A program made the position numbers and the translations under genes. The notes beneath the pieces were generated by a model. That model ran no database searches. It was not told the origin of the DNA and was given only the letters and a program-made list of their open reading frames with translations. A DNA stretch of 22,775 nucleotides from JBCCGE01 sp039029455 (lineage in GTDB: Bacteria > Pseudomonadota > Gammaproteobacteria > Arenicellales > Poriferihabitantaceae): positions 1 through 22,775 of the forward strand of contig JBCCGE010000051.1 of the NCBI GenBank assembly GCA_039029455.1, in the 5' to 3' direction. Shown here piece after piece: positions 15,327 to 22,775 of the stretch; within the stretch, counting starts at the first letter, position 1; each line of letters opens with the position of its first letter.

Positions 15327-18300
15327 TTGCATTTACTGGCGGCGCAACCCGGTGGTTTTGTTGATGATGAAGGCATCATCGACCTGCAGCAAACGCCGGG
15401 TGATATCGTAATCCTGTCATCTCAGGATACCTCGCTGGCACTGCTGGCAGAAACGGTTGAAACACTGCCCGAAAATTCACCGGTTGTGCGACTGGCGAAT
15501 ACGATTCACCTGAACAAACCCGCAGCGTTTGATCTTTACGAAGATTCTGTTCTTCAACATGCACGGCTGATCATCGTTTCCGTACTTGGTGGTGTTGGGT
15601 ATTGGCAATACGGCGTGGAGCGTCTTCAACACCTCTGTGAGGTGAAACGAATCGGTCTGATTCTCGTTCCAGGAGACGATCATGCTGAACCCGAACTCTC
15701 AGGCCGCTCCAATGCCGATCCGGAATGTGTTCACAGAATCTGGCGATTTTTACGCGAAGGTGGCGTAAACAACACCCGCCAGCTGTTCAACTTTATTCAT
15801 CACCGCTTTTTTGATATCGACACGCCGTGGCAGGAACCGCGAGCCCTACCGGAGTGCATGATTTACGGTACTTGTGGTGAGTTGTCGCTTGGTGAATGGC
15901 AAAGTGCGCTGGAAGCGGAAAAGCCCGTCGCAATGTTGCTTTTTTACCGCAGCCACGTCCAGTCGGGCAATACGATTGCGTTCGACGACTTTGTTGATCG
16001 CCTGTCTGTGCGCTTTAACGTACTCGCGGTTGCAACGCTTTCATTAAAGTCCCCGTCGTGTCTGGCGCAGGTGAACGCGCTGCTGGAAACGTGTGAATGC
16101 AGTGTTGTGTTCAACACCACCAGCTTTTCCCACCATTCAGAGGGCAATGCTTCACTGTCCTCGCATCCGCAAAAATCCGCATCGCTTTTCGTTCGACCGG
16201 TTTGCGTAATTCAGACCATACTTGCTGCAAATGATCGCAGTGACTGGCAACAAAGCGATCAGGGGCTGCGATCCCGCGATATTGCCATGAACATAGCGTT
16301 GCCGGAATATGACGGTCGAATCATTGGTCGCGCGGTAAGTTTCAAGTCGCTGCAACGTCGTGCGGATCGGACGCAGACCGACATCGTAAGGTACGAACTG
16401 CATCCCGAGCGGGCGGATTTTATGGTCGAACTGGGCTGGCGCTGGGCACAGCTTTATATCAGGAAAAACTGCGACAAACGCGTGGCGCTGGTTCTTGCCA
16501 ACTACCCGACGAAAGACGGACGCATCGGCGACGGGGTGGGACTGGATACTCCGGCGTCTGCGATCAATATACTCAAATCGATGCGAGCTGCCGGTTTTGA
16601 CGCAGACGAAATTCCGGCAACAGGTGGTGAACTTATCGATCAGTTGCAGCATGGCGTGACCAATGACATCGACAAGATACCACTTAAAGCTTCCGGTCAC
16701 TGGATTTCAGCGGACGCCTATCTGAGCTGGTTCAGAACCCTGCCGTCAAGCGTTCAGGCAGCGGTTACTGAACGTTGGGGTGAAGTTAACCATGATCCGA
16801 AATACCGTGATGGGGCAGTTCTGGTGAGTGGGCTGCTTTTGGGTAACACGTTCGTCGGTATTCAGCCGGCGCGGGGGTTTAATGTTGATCTGGTGGCCAA
16901 CTATCATGACCCGGATTTGGTGCCGCCTCATAGCTATCTCGCATTCTATTGCTGGCTGAGAAATCACTTCACAGCCGATGCGGTAGTGCATGTGGGCAAG
17001 CATGGCAATCTGGAGTGGTTACCGGGAAAGAGTGTCGCCCTGTCGGCCAACTGCTGGCCGGATGTCGCCCTGGGTGCGATACCGAATTTGTATCCGTTTA
17101 TTGTGAACGATCCCGGCGAAGGGGCTCAGGCCAAGCGACGGACCCATGCTGTTGTTCTAGACCACCTGATGCCGCCTATGGCGCGCGCTGAAACCTACGG
17201 TGAACTGCTCAGCCTCGAAAACCTGATCGATGAATACTATCAGGCATTAGGACTCGACTCCCGGCGCGAGGCGTGGCTGCGAGAAAAGATTCTGCAGGAA
17301 ATTCGAGGCGCCGATCTGCATCGCGAACTGGCTATTCATGCCGAAGCCACCGATGATGAAGTTCTCAACAGTGCGGACGCGTATTTATGTGAGCTGAAAG
17401 AATCCCAGATTCGTCACGGTCTCCATGTCTTTGGTGCATTACCCCAATCGTCAAAGATTTTGGAGACGCTGGTTTCTCTGGTTCGCATGCCCAGAGGGGA
17501 GGCCGCGGAGGATCGAGGCATTCTTCATTGTCTGAGCGAAGACCTGGAATTATCTCAAAGTGACGGTAAGGCATTTGATCCGCTTGACTTTGATCCGGCA
17601 TCGCCATGGACCGGCACAAGACCGGAGTTACTTCACTGCGTTTCTGATCGGGTGTGGCGAAATTGCGCGGACACACGGGAACGACTTGAATTGTACGCAG
17701 AGCAGATTATTGAGAGTAGCCTGTCGAATGGCGCTGATTTGCCGGAGGAACTAAAAAACACCCAGGTGCTGCTGAATCACGTGAGTGACGTCGTCTGGCC
17801 GGCGCTTAAACAGTCTGTAAACGATGAAATCGACAACACAGTAGCGGCGCTGGAGGGACGCTTTGTGCCCCCGGGTCCGAGCGGAGCACCGACCCGAGGT
17901 CGGCTCGATGTCCTGCCAACCGGCCGCAATTTCTATTCACTGGACAGCCGGGCGATTCCGAGTCAGAGTGCATGGGTGCTCGGTCAGAAATCGGCTGAAG
18001 CTGTGATTGAGAAACATCTGCAGGAGCATGGGGACTTCCCACGTACACTGGGGTTATCGGTTTGGGGAACAGCAACAATGCGCACGGGCGGTGACGATAT
18101 CGCTCAGGCGTTTGCCCTGATGGGGGTGCGACCGGTGTGGGCGCAAGGGTCTAACCGTGTTGTTGATGTAGAAGTCGTGCCCGGGTTTCAGTTGGGTCGG
18201 CCAAGAGTGGACGTGACGCTGCGGATTTCAGGATTTTTCCGCGATGCGTTTCCCAATGTGGCCAGACTTTTTGATACAGCGGTGCAGACTCTGATGGATT

Positions 18301-19139
18301 ATGAGGAGCCCGGTGATACCAATACCATTCGAGCACACGCTGATCGGACAAAGGCGAAAATGATCGCTTCCGGGGCGACTGAAGAGGTCGCACAAATCGA
18401 ATCGCGTTACCGTATTTTTGGATCGAAACCGGGAAGTTACGGAGCTGGACTGCAGGGATTGATTGATGAACGTGTTTGGGATTCAAAGAGTGATCTTGCT
18501 AAAGCGTATGTGAACTGGGGTGGGTACAGTTATAGTGCGGAAAACTTTGGAAAACCGGCTTTTTCGGCATTTGAACATCAACTTGGAGGGCTGCAGGCTG
18601 TGATACAAAACCAGGACAATCGTGAACACGATCTTCTGGATTCAGATGACTACTACCAGTTTCAGGGTGGGATGTCGAATACGGTTGAAGTTCTTAGCGG
18701 AACTCAGCCTGCGATCTATCACGGCGACCACGCCAATCCCGGTAAGCCTGTAGTTCGGACGTTAAAAGAGGAACTCAACAGAGTTATTCGAGCGCGGGTT
18801 TTGAATCCAAAGTGGATTAAGGCAATGAGAGAGCACGGTTACAAAGGGGCGTTCGAAATGGCTGCATCCGTTGACTACCTGTTCGCTTATGATGCCACTA
18901 CCGGATTGATCGACGACTATCAGTACGAGCGCGTAACGGACGCTCTGGTTAAAGACGAAGAGAATCGGCATTTTCTCGAAAACAACAATCCCCACGCACT
19001 TCGAGAAATGGCGGAACGGCTGCTCGAAGCAGAACAACGGGGAATGTGGCAGGCTGCCGATGGGTATCGGGAGTCGTTGGTAAATACATTGCTTGATCTT
19101 GAGGAATCTCAGGAAATGGTTTTGCCGGAGCAAAAATGA
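15327..19139 (+). CDS. cobN: Cobaltochelatase large subunit CobN
   Basis: CobN is the porphyrin/corrin-binding subunit of ATP-dependent cobalt chelatase, homologous to ChlH/BchH of magnesium chelatase. It inserts Co2+ into hydrogenobyrinate a,c-diamide in the late-cobalt route. The 1270-residue length is typical. Recognisable blocks are HLLAAQPGGFVDDEG at the N-terminus, VALVLANYPTKDGRIGDGVG, GRFNVD-like ARGFNVDLVANYHDPDLVPP, VHVGKHGNLEWLPGKSVAL, PSGAPTRGRLDVLPTGRNFY, SVWGTATMRTGGDDIAQAFA and the C-terminal VDYLFAYDATTGLIDD. The start is a TTG at 15327 with no evident ribosome site. Homology begins right there, and no ATG or GTG lies between it and the cobW stop. No CobS or CobT is encoded here; the ChlI-ChlD fusion at 2561 is the likely ATPase partner. 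Confidence 0.96.
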   Translation: MHLLAAQPGGFVDDEGIIDLQQTPGDIVILSSQDTSLALLAETVETLPENSPVVRLANTIHLNKPAAFDLYEDSVLQHARLIIVSVLGGVGYWQYGVERLQHLCEVKRIGLILVPGDDHAEPELSGRSNADPECVHRIWRFLREGGVNNTRQLFNFIHHRFFDIDTPWQEPRALPECMIYGTCGELSLGEWQSALEAEKPVAMLLFYRSHVQSGNTIAFDDFVDRLSVRFNVLAVATLSLKSPSCLAQVNALLETCECSVVFNTTSFSHHSEGNASLSSHPQKSASLFVRPVCVIQTILAANDRSDWQQSDQGLRSRDIAMNIALPEYDGRIIGRAVSFKSLQRRADRTQTDIVRYELHPERADFMVELGWRWAQLYIRKNCDKRVALVLANYPTKDGRIGDGVGLDTPASAINILKSMRAAGFDADEIPATGGELIDQLQHGVTNDIDKIPLKASGHWISADAYLSWFRTLPSSVQAAVTERWGEVNHDPKYRDGAVLVSGLLLGNTFVGIQPARGFNVDLVANYHDPDLVPPHSYLAFYCWLRNHFTADAVVHVGKHGNLEWLPGKSVALSANCWPDVALGAIPNLYPFIVNDPGEGAQAKRRTHAVVLDHLMPPMARAETYGELLSLENLIDEYYQALGLDSRREAWLREKILQEIRGADLHRELAIHAEATDDEVLNSADAYLCELKESQIRHGLHVFGALPQSSKILETLVSLVRMPRGEAAEDRGILHCLSEDLELSQSDGKAFDPLDFDPASPWTGTRPELLHCVSDRVWRNCADTRERLELYAEQIIESSLSNGADLPEELKNTQVLLNHVSDVVWPALKQSVNDEIDNTVAALEGRFVPPGPSGAPTRGRLDVLPTGRNFYSLDSRAIPSQSAWVLGQKSAEAVIEKHLQEHGDFPRTLGLSVWGTATMRTGGDDIAQAFALMGVRPVWAQGSNRVVDVEVVPGFQLGRPRVDVTLRISGFFRDAFPNVARLFDTAVQTLMDYEEPGDTNTIRAHADRTKAKMIASGATEEVAQIESRYRIFGSKPGSYGAGLQGLIDERVWDSKSDLAKAYVNWGGYSYSAENFGKPAFSAFEHQLGGLQAVIQNQDNREHDLLDSDDYYQFQGGMSNTVEVLSGTQPAIYHGDHANPGKPVVRTLKEELNRVIRARVLNPKWIKAMREHGYKGAFEMAASVDYLFAYDATTGLIDDYQYERVTDALVKDEENRHFLENNNPHALREMAERLLEAEQRGMWQAADGYRESLVNTLLDLEESQEMVLPEQK

Positions 19140-20515
19140 AACTGCTGCCCCTGAATCACCGATTTTCGGCCAAACGGTGCCTGGTTGTGGGTGGCGGCGT
19201 CACAGGCTCGCGGCGAACGAAAACACTGTTGGATGCTGGCGCGGTGGTTCATGTGGTGTCTATCGAGGTTCCGGCGAAGCTGGATTTGCTAGATCAAACC
19301 CATCTCACTGTCACGAATCGCCCATTCAATGAAGCGGACGTGCACCCGGAACTGGATCTGGTCGTCGCGGCCACCGATGATCGGGAACTCAATCGGTGCA
19401 TTGCTCTCCTCGCCCGCATGAGCGGTGTTTTGGTCAACGTCGTCGATGATGCATCACTATGCGATGTTACGTTTCCGTCAGTGATCGATCGCGAACCTTT
19501 GTTGATTACCGTATCCAGTGGAAGCGCCTCACCAATACTGTCGCGAATGCTGCGTCAACGTATCGACACTATGATTCCCAATGGGTACGGCAGGCTGGCC
19601 CATCTTGTTGGCCGATTCCGAAAGCGGGTTCGCAAGGCATTTCCGGATACCAGGAAACGTGCTGCGTTCTGGGAGCAGGTTCTTCAGGGTGTGATTGCGG
19701 AGTCCGTTTTTTCGGGCAAGCAGGACGATGCCGAACACTTGCTGGAGCGCGCTATTGAATCTCCCGACACTATATTCCGCCAGGGTGAGGTTTATCTGAT
19801 CGGCGCGGGGCCCGGTGATCCTGATTTGCTGACATTGCGTGCGTTTAGATTGCTGCAGAAGGCTGATGTGGTTATTCACGACCGCCTTGTTTCAGATGCC
19901 ATCCTGCAATTGATCGATGAAGATGTTGAGCGTCTGTATGTTGGCAAACAGCGATCTAACCATTCGGTGCCGCAGGATGGAATTAATCAGCTGCTTGTAG
20001 AGTATGCGCAGACTGGCAAAAGAGTGGCACGACTCAAAGGCGGTGATCCGTTCGTGTTTGGCCGGGGTGGCGAGGAAATTGAGGAACTCGCGGCGCACGG
20101 CATTCCGTTCCAGGTTATTCCAGGCGTTACAGCTGCGGTAGGATGCTCCAGTTATGCCGGTATTCCACTAACCCATCGCGATCACGCTCAGTCCGTTCGC
20201 TTTGTCACCGGACAAACCAAGGACGGAAAAATTAACCTCGACTGGCGCGAGCTGACTGTGCCGGACCAGACGCTCGTGTTTTATATGGGCCTGAACGGTA
20301 TCGCCGAAATATGCCAGCAACTCGTGTTTCACGGTCTGGCGGACGAAACCCCTGCAGCAGTTGTTGAAAAGGGGACCCAGCTGGATCAAAGGGTGTTTAC
20401 CGGTACTTTGGCCAGTCTTCCTGATATCGCTGCCAAAGCCGCCGTCGAGTCCCCTTCGTTGATCATCGTGGGCAGTGTCGTCAGTCTGCACCACAAACTG
20501 GCCTGGTTCGACTAG
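19136..20515 (+). CDS. cysG: Siroheme synthase CysG (dehydrogenase/chelatase plus SUMT)
   Basis: This 459-residue protein fuses an N-terminal precorrin-2 dehydrogenase/ferrochelatase (Met8-like, about residues 1-150) to a C-terminal uroporphyrinogen III methyltransferase (about 217-459). The N-half has CLVVGGGVTGSRRTKTLLDA (NAD binding), VVAATDDRELN, VNVVDDASLCDVTFPS and SSGSASPILSRMLR. The C-half has YLIGAGPGDPDLLTLRAFRL, the SUMT-specific VYVGK-like LYVGKQ, RLKGGDPFVFGRGGEEIEEL, IPGVTAAVGCSSYAGIPLTHR and FYMGL. It supplies precorrin-2 and sirohydrochlorin, so it can feed both siroheme and B12 synthesis; no separate cobA is present. A GGAG at 19127-19130 precedes the ATG, which overlaps the cobN stop (ATGA). 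Its stop shares CTAG with the convergent cbiB stop. Confidence 0.96.
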   Translation: MKLLPLNHRFSAKRCLVVGGGVTGSRRTKTLLDAGAVVHVVSIEVPAKLDLLDQTHLTVTNRPFNEADVHPELDLVVAATDDRELNRCIALLARMSGVLVNVVDDASLCDVTFPSVIDREPLLITVSSGSASPILSRMLRQRIDTMIPNGYGRLAHLVGRFRKRVRKAFPDTRKRAAFWEQVLQGVIAESVFSGKQDDAEHLLERAIESPDTIFRQGEVYLIGAGPGDPDLLTLRAFRLLQKADVVIHDRLVSDAILQLIDEDVERLYVGKQRSNHSVPQDGINQLLVEYAQTGKRVARLKGGDPFVFGRGGEEIEELAAHGIPFQVIPGVTAAVGCSSYAGIPLTHRDHAQSVRFVTGQTKDGKINLDWRELTVPDQTLVFYMGLNGIAEICQQLVFHGLADETPAAVVEKGTQLDQRVFTGTLASLPDIAAKAAVESPSLIIVGSVVSLHHKLAWFD

Positions 20516-21453
20516 CTCCAGAACAACACTGCGGCCACCCACACTGCGAGCCACAGAACGAGTGCGCGATGTGCGAGGCCAATCGCACGATTGATGTCTG
20601 CTGCACTGCTTTTTGGGCCTGAACCCAGCCATGGCTTTTTTTCTATTTTGCCTTCATAGGAAACAGGGCCACCGATTTCAATGTTGAGTGCACCTGCACC
20701 GCTGGCCATTACGGGTCCGCCACTGGGGCTTTTATGGCGCAAGCCCTGCTCACGCCAGCATGTCATCGATCGCAGGAAACCGGTTTTCGAAAGACTCGCA
20801 AACGCAAACGCTATGGCGGTGAGTTGTGCAGGCAGCCAACCCATTACATCATCCAGTCGTGCGGCAAATTTGCCAAACCACAGGTACTTTTCGTTCTTGT
20901 AACCCCACATCGCGTCCAGAGTATTCGACAGTCGATGTGCCACCACCATCGGCGCACCCCCAATGCCAAACCAGAACAGGGATGCAAACAGGCTGTCATT
21001 CGAATTTTCGAGCACGGACTCTATCGTTGATCCACTGATCTGTTCGGCGGTCATATTTGCGGTATCCCGGCTGACTATCATGCTCAATGCCTGAGCCGAA
21101 TCAGATCGTTTTCCCAGCGAAAGCAGTTCGCGAACAGAATGGGCATGATCTCGCATGGATTGCCACCCGATGGCAGCGTAGAGACACAGTGATTCAATGA
21201 TGAAGTTGATCCAGATATTGTCACTGATCCAGAGAATGCAGCCGACTGCTGCTGAGGGCACAACGATCAGAATCAGCGCTGAGGCAGTGCCGGTACAAAA
21301 CCGGGTGCGTTCTGCACCGCGGTTTAAACTTGATTCGAGACGGCTAGCCAACAGGCCGAACCCAACAATCGGGTGGAAACGTGTGGGCTCCGACAGCAGC
21401 CGATCCAGACCCAGTGCAACAGCTACTGCCAGAAGGGTTCCCCACGCTGTCAC
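20512..21453 (-). CDS. cbiB: Adenosylcobinamide-phosphate synthase (CbiB/CobD)
   Basis: CbiB joins adenosylcobyric acid to (R)-1-amino-2-propanol or its phosphate, making the arm that will carry the lower ligand. This 313-residue protein is an integral inner-membrane protein with several hydrophobic segments (for example residues 3-20, 52-71, 77-95, 155-175, 210-222, 296-312). Diagnostic stretches are EPTRFHPIVGFG near residue 22, AEQISGSTIESVLENSNDS, the NTLDAMWGYKNEKYLWFG block with AARLDDVMGWLPAQLTA, and SGGPVMASGAGALNIEIGGP. The start is GTG at 21453, overlapping the cobQ stop (GTGA), so the two are coupled. It converges on cysG with both stop codons inside the same CTAG. Confidence 0.95.
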   Translation of the reverse strand: MTAWGTLLAVAVALGLDRLLSEPTRFHPIVGFGLLASRLESSLNRGAERTRFCTGTASALILIVVPSAAVGCILWISDNIWINFIIESLCLYAAIGWQSMRDHAHSVRELLSLGKRSDSAQALSMIVSRDTANMTAEQISGSTIESVLENSNDSLFASLFWFGIGGAPMVVAHRLSNTLDAMWGYKNEKYLWFGKFAARLDDVMGWLPAQLTAIAFAFASLSKTGFLRSMTCWREQGLRHKSPSGGPVMASGAGALNIEIGGPVSYEGKIEKKPWLGSGPKSSAADINRAIGLAHRALVLWLAVWVAAVLFWS

Positions 21454-22694
21454 GCAGACGCAGCGTCGATACGAGGCTCCTCCGGGAACAGAATCTGTTG
21501 CATGAGTGCGTTGTCCAGATGTCCTTCCAGCATATCGGCGACTCGATCAATTTCATTTTGCCGAAACTGGTCGTAGTCAAAGCTATCAGCATTATCCAGC
21601 CCCGCCCAGTTCAACAGACTCGAGCAGGCTTCCTGATGATCAAATAAACCATGCAGATAGCTGCACAGTATCTGGTTGTCCGAAGAGATCACTCCATCTT
21701 TTCGACCGTCGAGATCAATCGCAGCCGTGTCGAGATCAGGTCCTGAAGATTGCCCCATGTGAATTTCGTAACCGGTGACTCTGGATCCGTCGATGGTCAG
21801 CGTGCCGGTGACATTAAGCAGGGTTTTTCTCGGCACCAGGGTGGTCTCGAAATCAAGTAGCCCAAAACCATCCAGAGAATCCGGTGGACCCTCCAGACCG
21901 TCAGGATCATGAACCTGTTTACCGATCATCTGATATCCCCCGCATATTCCGATCATCTTACCGCCATACCGCAAGTGTTTTTGCAGAACGGGCTGCCATC
22001 CATTTTCAAATAGCCAGTTCAAGTCCTGTATTGTGCTCTTACTGCCAGGCAGAATGATCAGATCCGCCGCGGGAATTTGTTCGCCTGCTGAAATAAACCT
22101 CAGGTCGACCCTCGGGTGCATGCGCAATACATCAAAATCGGTGTGATTACTGATCCGTGGAATACGCGGCACAACGACTTTCAGGTTCTGATCGGTTGCA
22201 CCGTTTCTGGACTCGTTCGCAACCGCATCTTCAGCCTCGATATGCAATCCCTGCAGATAAGGCAGTACCCCGATTGTCGGAATGCCGGTATTCTGCTCAA
22301 GCCAGTCGATACCGCTGTCAAGCAGAGCCTTGTCGCCTCTAAAACGATTAATTACGGTGCCTTTTACGAGACTGCGTTCTTCTTCAGAAAGGCAGTCAAG
22401 GGTGCCTTTCAGATGGGCAAATACGCCACCACGATCAATATCGGCAACCAGCAGAACGGGGCAGTGAGCAGCGGTCGCAAATCCCATGTTGGCGACATCG
22501 TTCTCTCTGAGGTTTATTTCTGCCGGACTCCCAGCGCCTTCCACGATGACCAGATCATAACTTGCAGCCAGTCTTTCGTAGGACTCAAGCGCGAACGACA
22601 TCGCGGTCGATTTGTACTTGTGATAATCGACCGCATCCATGTTGCCAATTGAGTGACCCTGGATAATGACCTGCGCGCCTTTGTCGCTGTTGGG
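21450..22694 (-). CDS. cobQ: Cobyric acid synthase (CobQ/CbiP), 5'-truncated
   Basis: CobQ amidates the b, d, e and g side chains of adenosylcobyrinate a,c-diamide with glutamine and ATP. About 415 codons are visible, against some 480-500 in the family. Present are PNSDKGAQVIIQG at the upstream end, the VIVEGAGSPAEINL and LLVADIDRGGVFAHL blocks of the ATPase domain, ILPGSKSTIQDL, the glutamine amidotransferase nucleophile in GICGGYQMIG, GYEIHMGQS and the catalytic histidine in SYLHGLFDH. Missing are the P-loop (usually QGTTSDAGKS) and the GRAQA...MNPVLLK stretch. Upstream of the PNSD codons the frame carries no CobQ-like residues and meets a TAG at 22728-22730. The first in-frame ATG is 22638-22640, inside the homologous region. 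This is therefore a broken gene or a mis-joined window edge. The stop overlaps the cbiB start. Confidence 0.85.
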   Translation of the reverse strand, partial: PNSDKGAQVIIQGHSIGNMDAVDYHKYKSTAMSFALESYERLAASYDLVIVEGAGSPAEINLRENDVANMGFATAAHCPVLLVADIDRGGVFAHLKGTLDCLSEEERSLVKGTVINRFRGDKALLDSGIDWLEQNTGIPTIGVLPYLQGLHIEAEDAVANESRNGATDQNLKVVVPRIPRISNHTDFDVLRMHPRVDLRFISAGEQIPAADLIILPGSKSTIQDLNWLFENGWQPVLQKHLRYGGKMIGICGGYQMIGKQVHDPDGLEGPPDSLDGFGLLDFETTLVPRKTLLNVTGTLTIDGSRVTGYEIHMGQSSGPDLDTAAIDLDGRKDGVISSDNQILCSYLHGLFDHQEACSSLLNWAGLDNADSFDYDQFRQNEIDRVADMLEGHLDNALMQQILFPEEPRIDAASA

Positions 22695-22775
22695 TTGGCG
22701 TATGTCGACATCTTCTCGAACCGTGCACTAGTACCCGCTCTGCTTCAAGTGATTGTGTTCCTGTGTACGCTGTAC

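Noticed and set aside
16152..16700. 182-codon minus-strand frame inside cobN
   Set aside because: Fully antisense to a conserved part of CobN, no ribosome site, no family resemblance.
5883..20722. Scattered GCCACTG matches to the B12 box (cobB, cbiD, cobL and the strand opposite cbiB)
   Set aside because: All lie inside confident coding regions with no surrounding riboswitch elements; chance 7-mers.
22514..22711. Minus-strand 65-codon frame starting at 22711 as the true CobQ start
   Set aside because: It is in a different frame from the conserved CobQ residues, and a single frameshift does not restore the missing N-terminal motifs.

Overview
The window is almost entirely one cobalamin (vitamin B12) biosynthesis locus. 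It has dense, mostly same-strand genes, many ATGA/TGATG-type start-stop overlaps and moderate GC content. The protein set points to a Gram-negative proteobacterium, most likely a gammaproteobacterium: a CysG-type siroheme synthase fusion, a CobL-type CbiE-CbiT fusion, CobN partnered by a ChlI/ChlD-type ATPase, and a long His-rich CbiX. That assignment is inference; there is no rRNA or other taxonomic marker.

Layout. On the minus strand from about 2409 down to 1 lie cbiX (cobaltochelatase with a His-rich tail), an Sfp-type phosphopantetheinyl transferase, a gene-free stretch of about 280 bases, and the first 58 codons of an exported protein cut by the window edge. Diverging from cbiX, the plus strand carries a fused ChlI-ChlD chelatase ATPase (2561-4267), then after a 211-base gap cobO, cobB/cbiA, a NiCoT/UreH-like metal transporter, cbiD and cobK/cbiJ. 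After a 189-base gap come cbiC/cobH, cobL (cbiET), cobI/cbiL, a short cbiG, cobJ/cbiH, cobM/cbiF, cobW, cobN and cysG, ending at 20515. Convergent to cysG, and sharing its last four bases, are cbiB/cobD and cobQ/cbiP on the minus strand. cobQ lacks its N-terminal ATPase part at the right edge.

How the genes work together. CysG makes precorrin-2 and sirohydrochlorin. CbiX can insert cobalt into sirohydrochlorin, and CobI, CobJ, CbiG, CobM, CbiD, CobK, CobL and CbiC then methylate, contract, reduce and rearrange the ring to (cob)yrinate. CobB amidates the a and c side chains, CobO adenosylates the cobalt, CobQ amidates four more side chains, and CbiB attaches the aminopropanol arm. The transporter, CobW and the His-rich tails look like cobalt supply and handling. 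The set contains both an early-cobalt signature (CbiX, CbiG with its N-terminal domain, CbiD, CysG) and a late-cobalt chelatase (CobN plus ChlID). No CobG, CobZ or CobF is present. The nucleotide-loop genes (cobU/P, cobS, cobT, cobC) are not in the window.

I see no tRNA, rRNA, CRISPR array, insertion sequence or canonical cobalamin riboswitch. The most unusual points are the mixed cobalt-insertion gene set, the CbiG without its middle domain, the TTG start of cobN four codons beyond an in-frame cobW stop, the hairpin abutting the cobO start codon, and the abrupt loss of CobQ homology about 80 bases from the right end.
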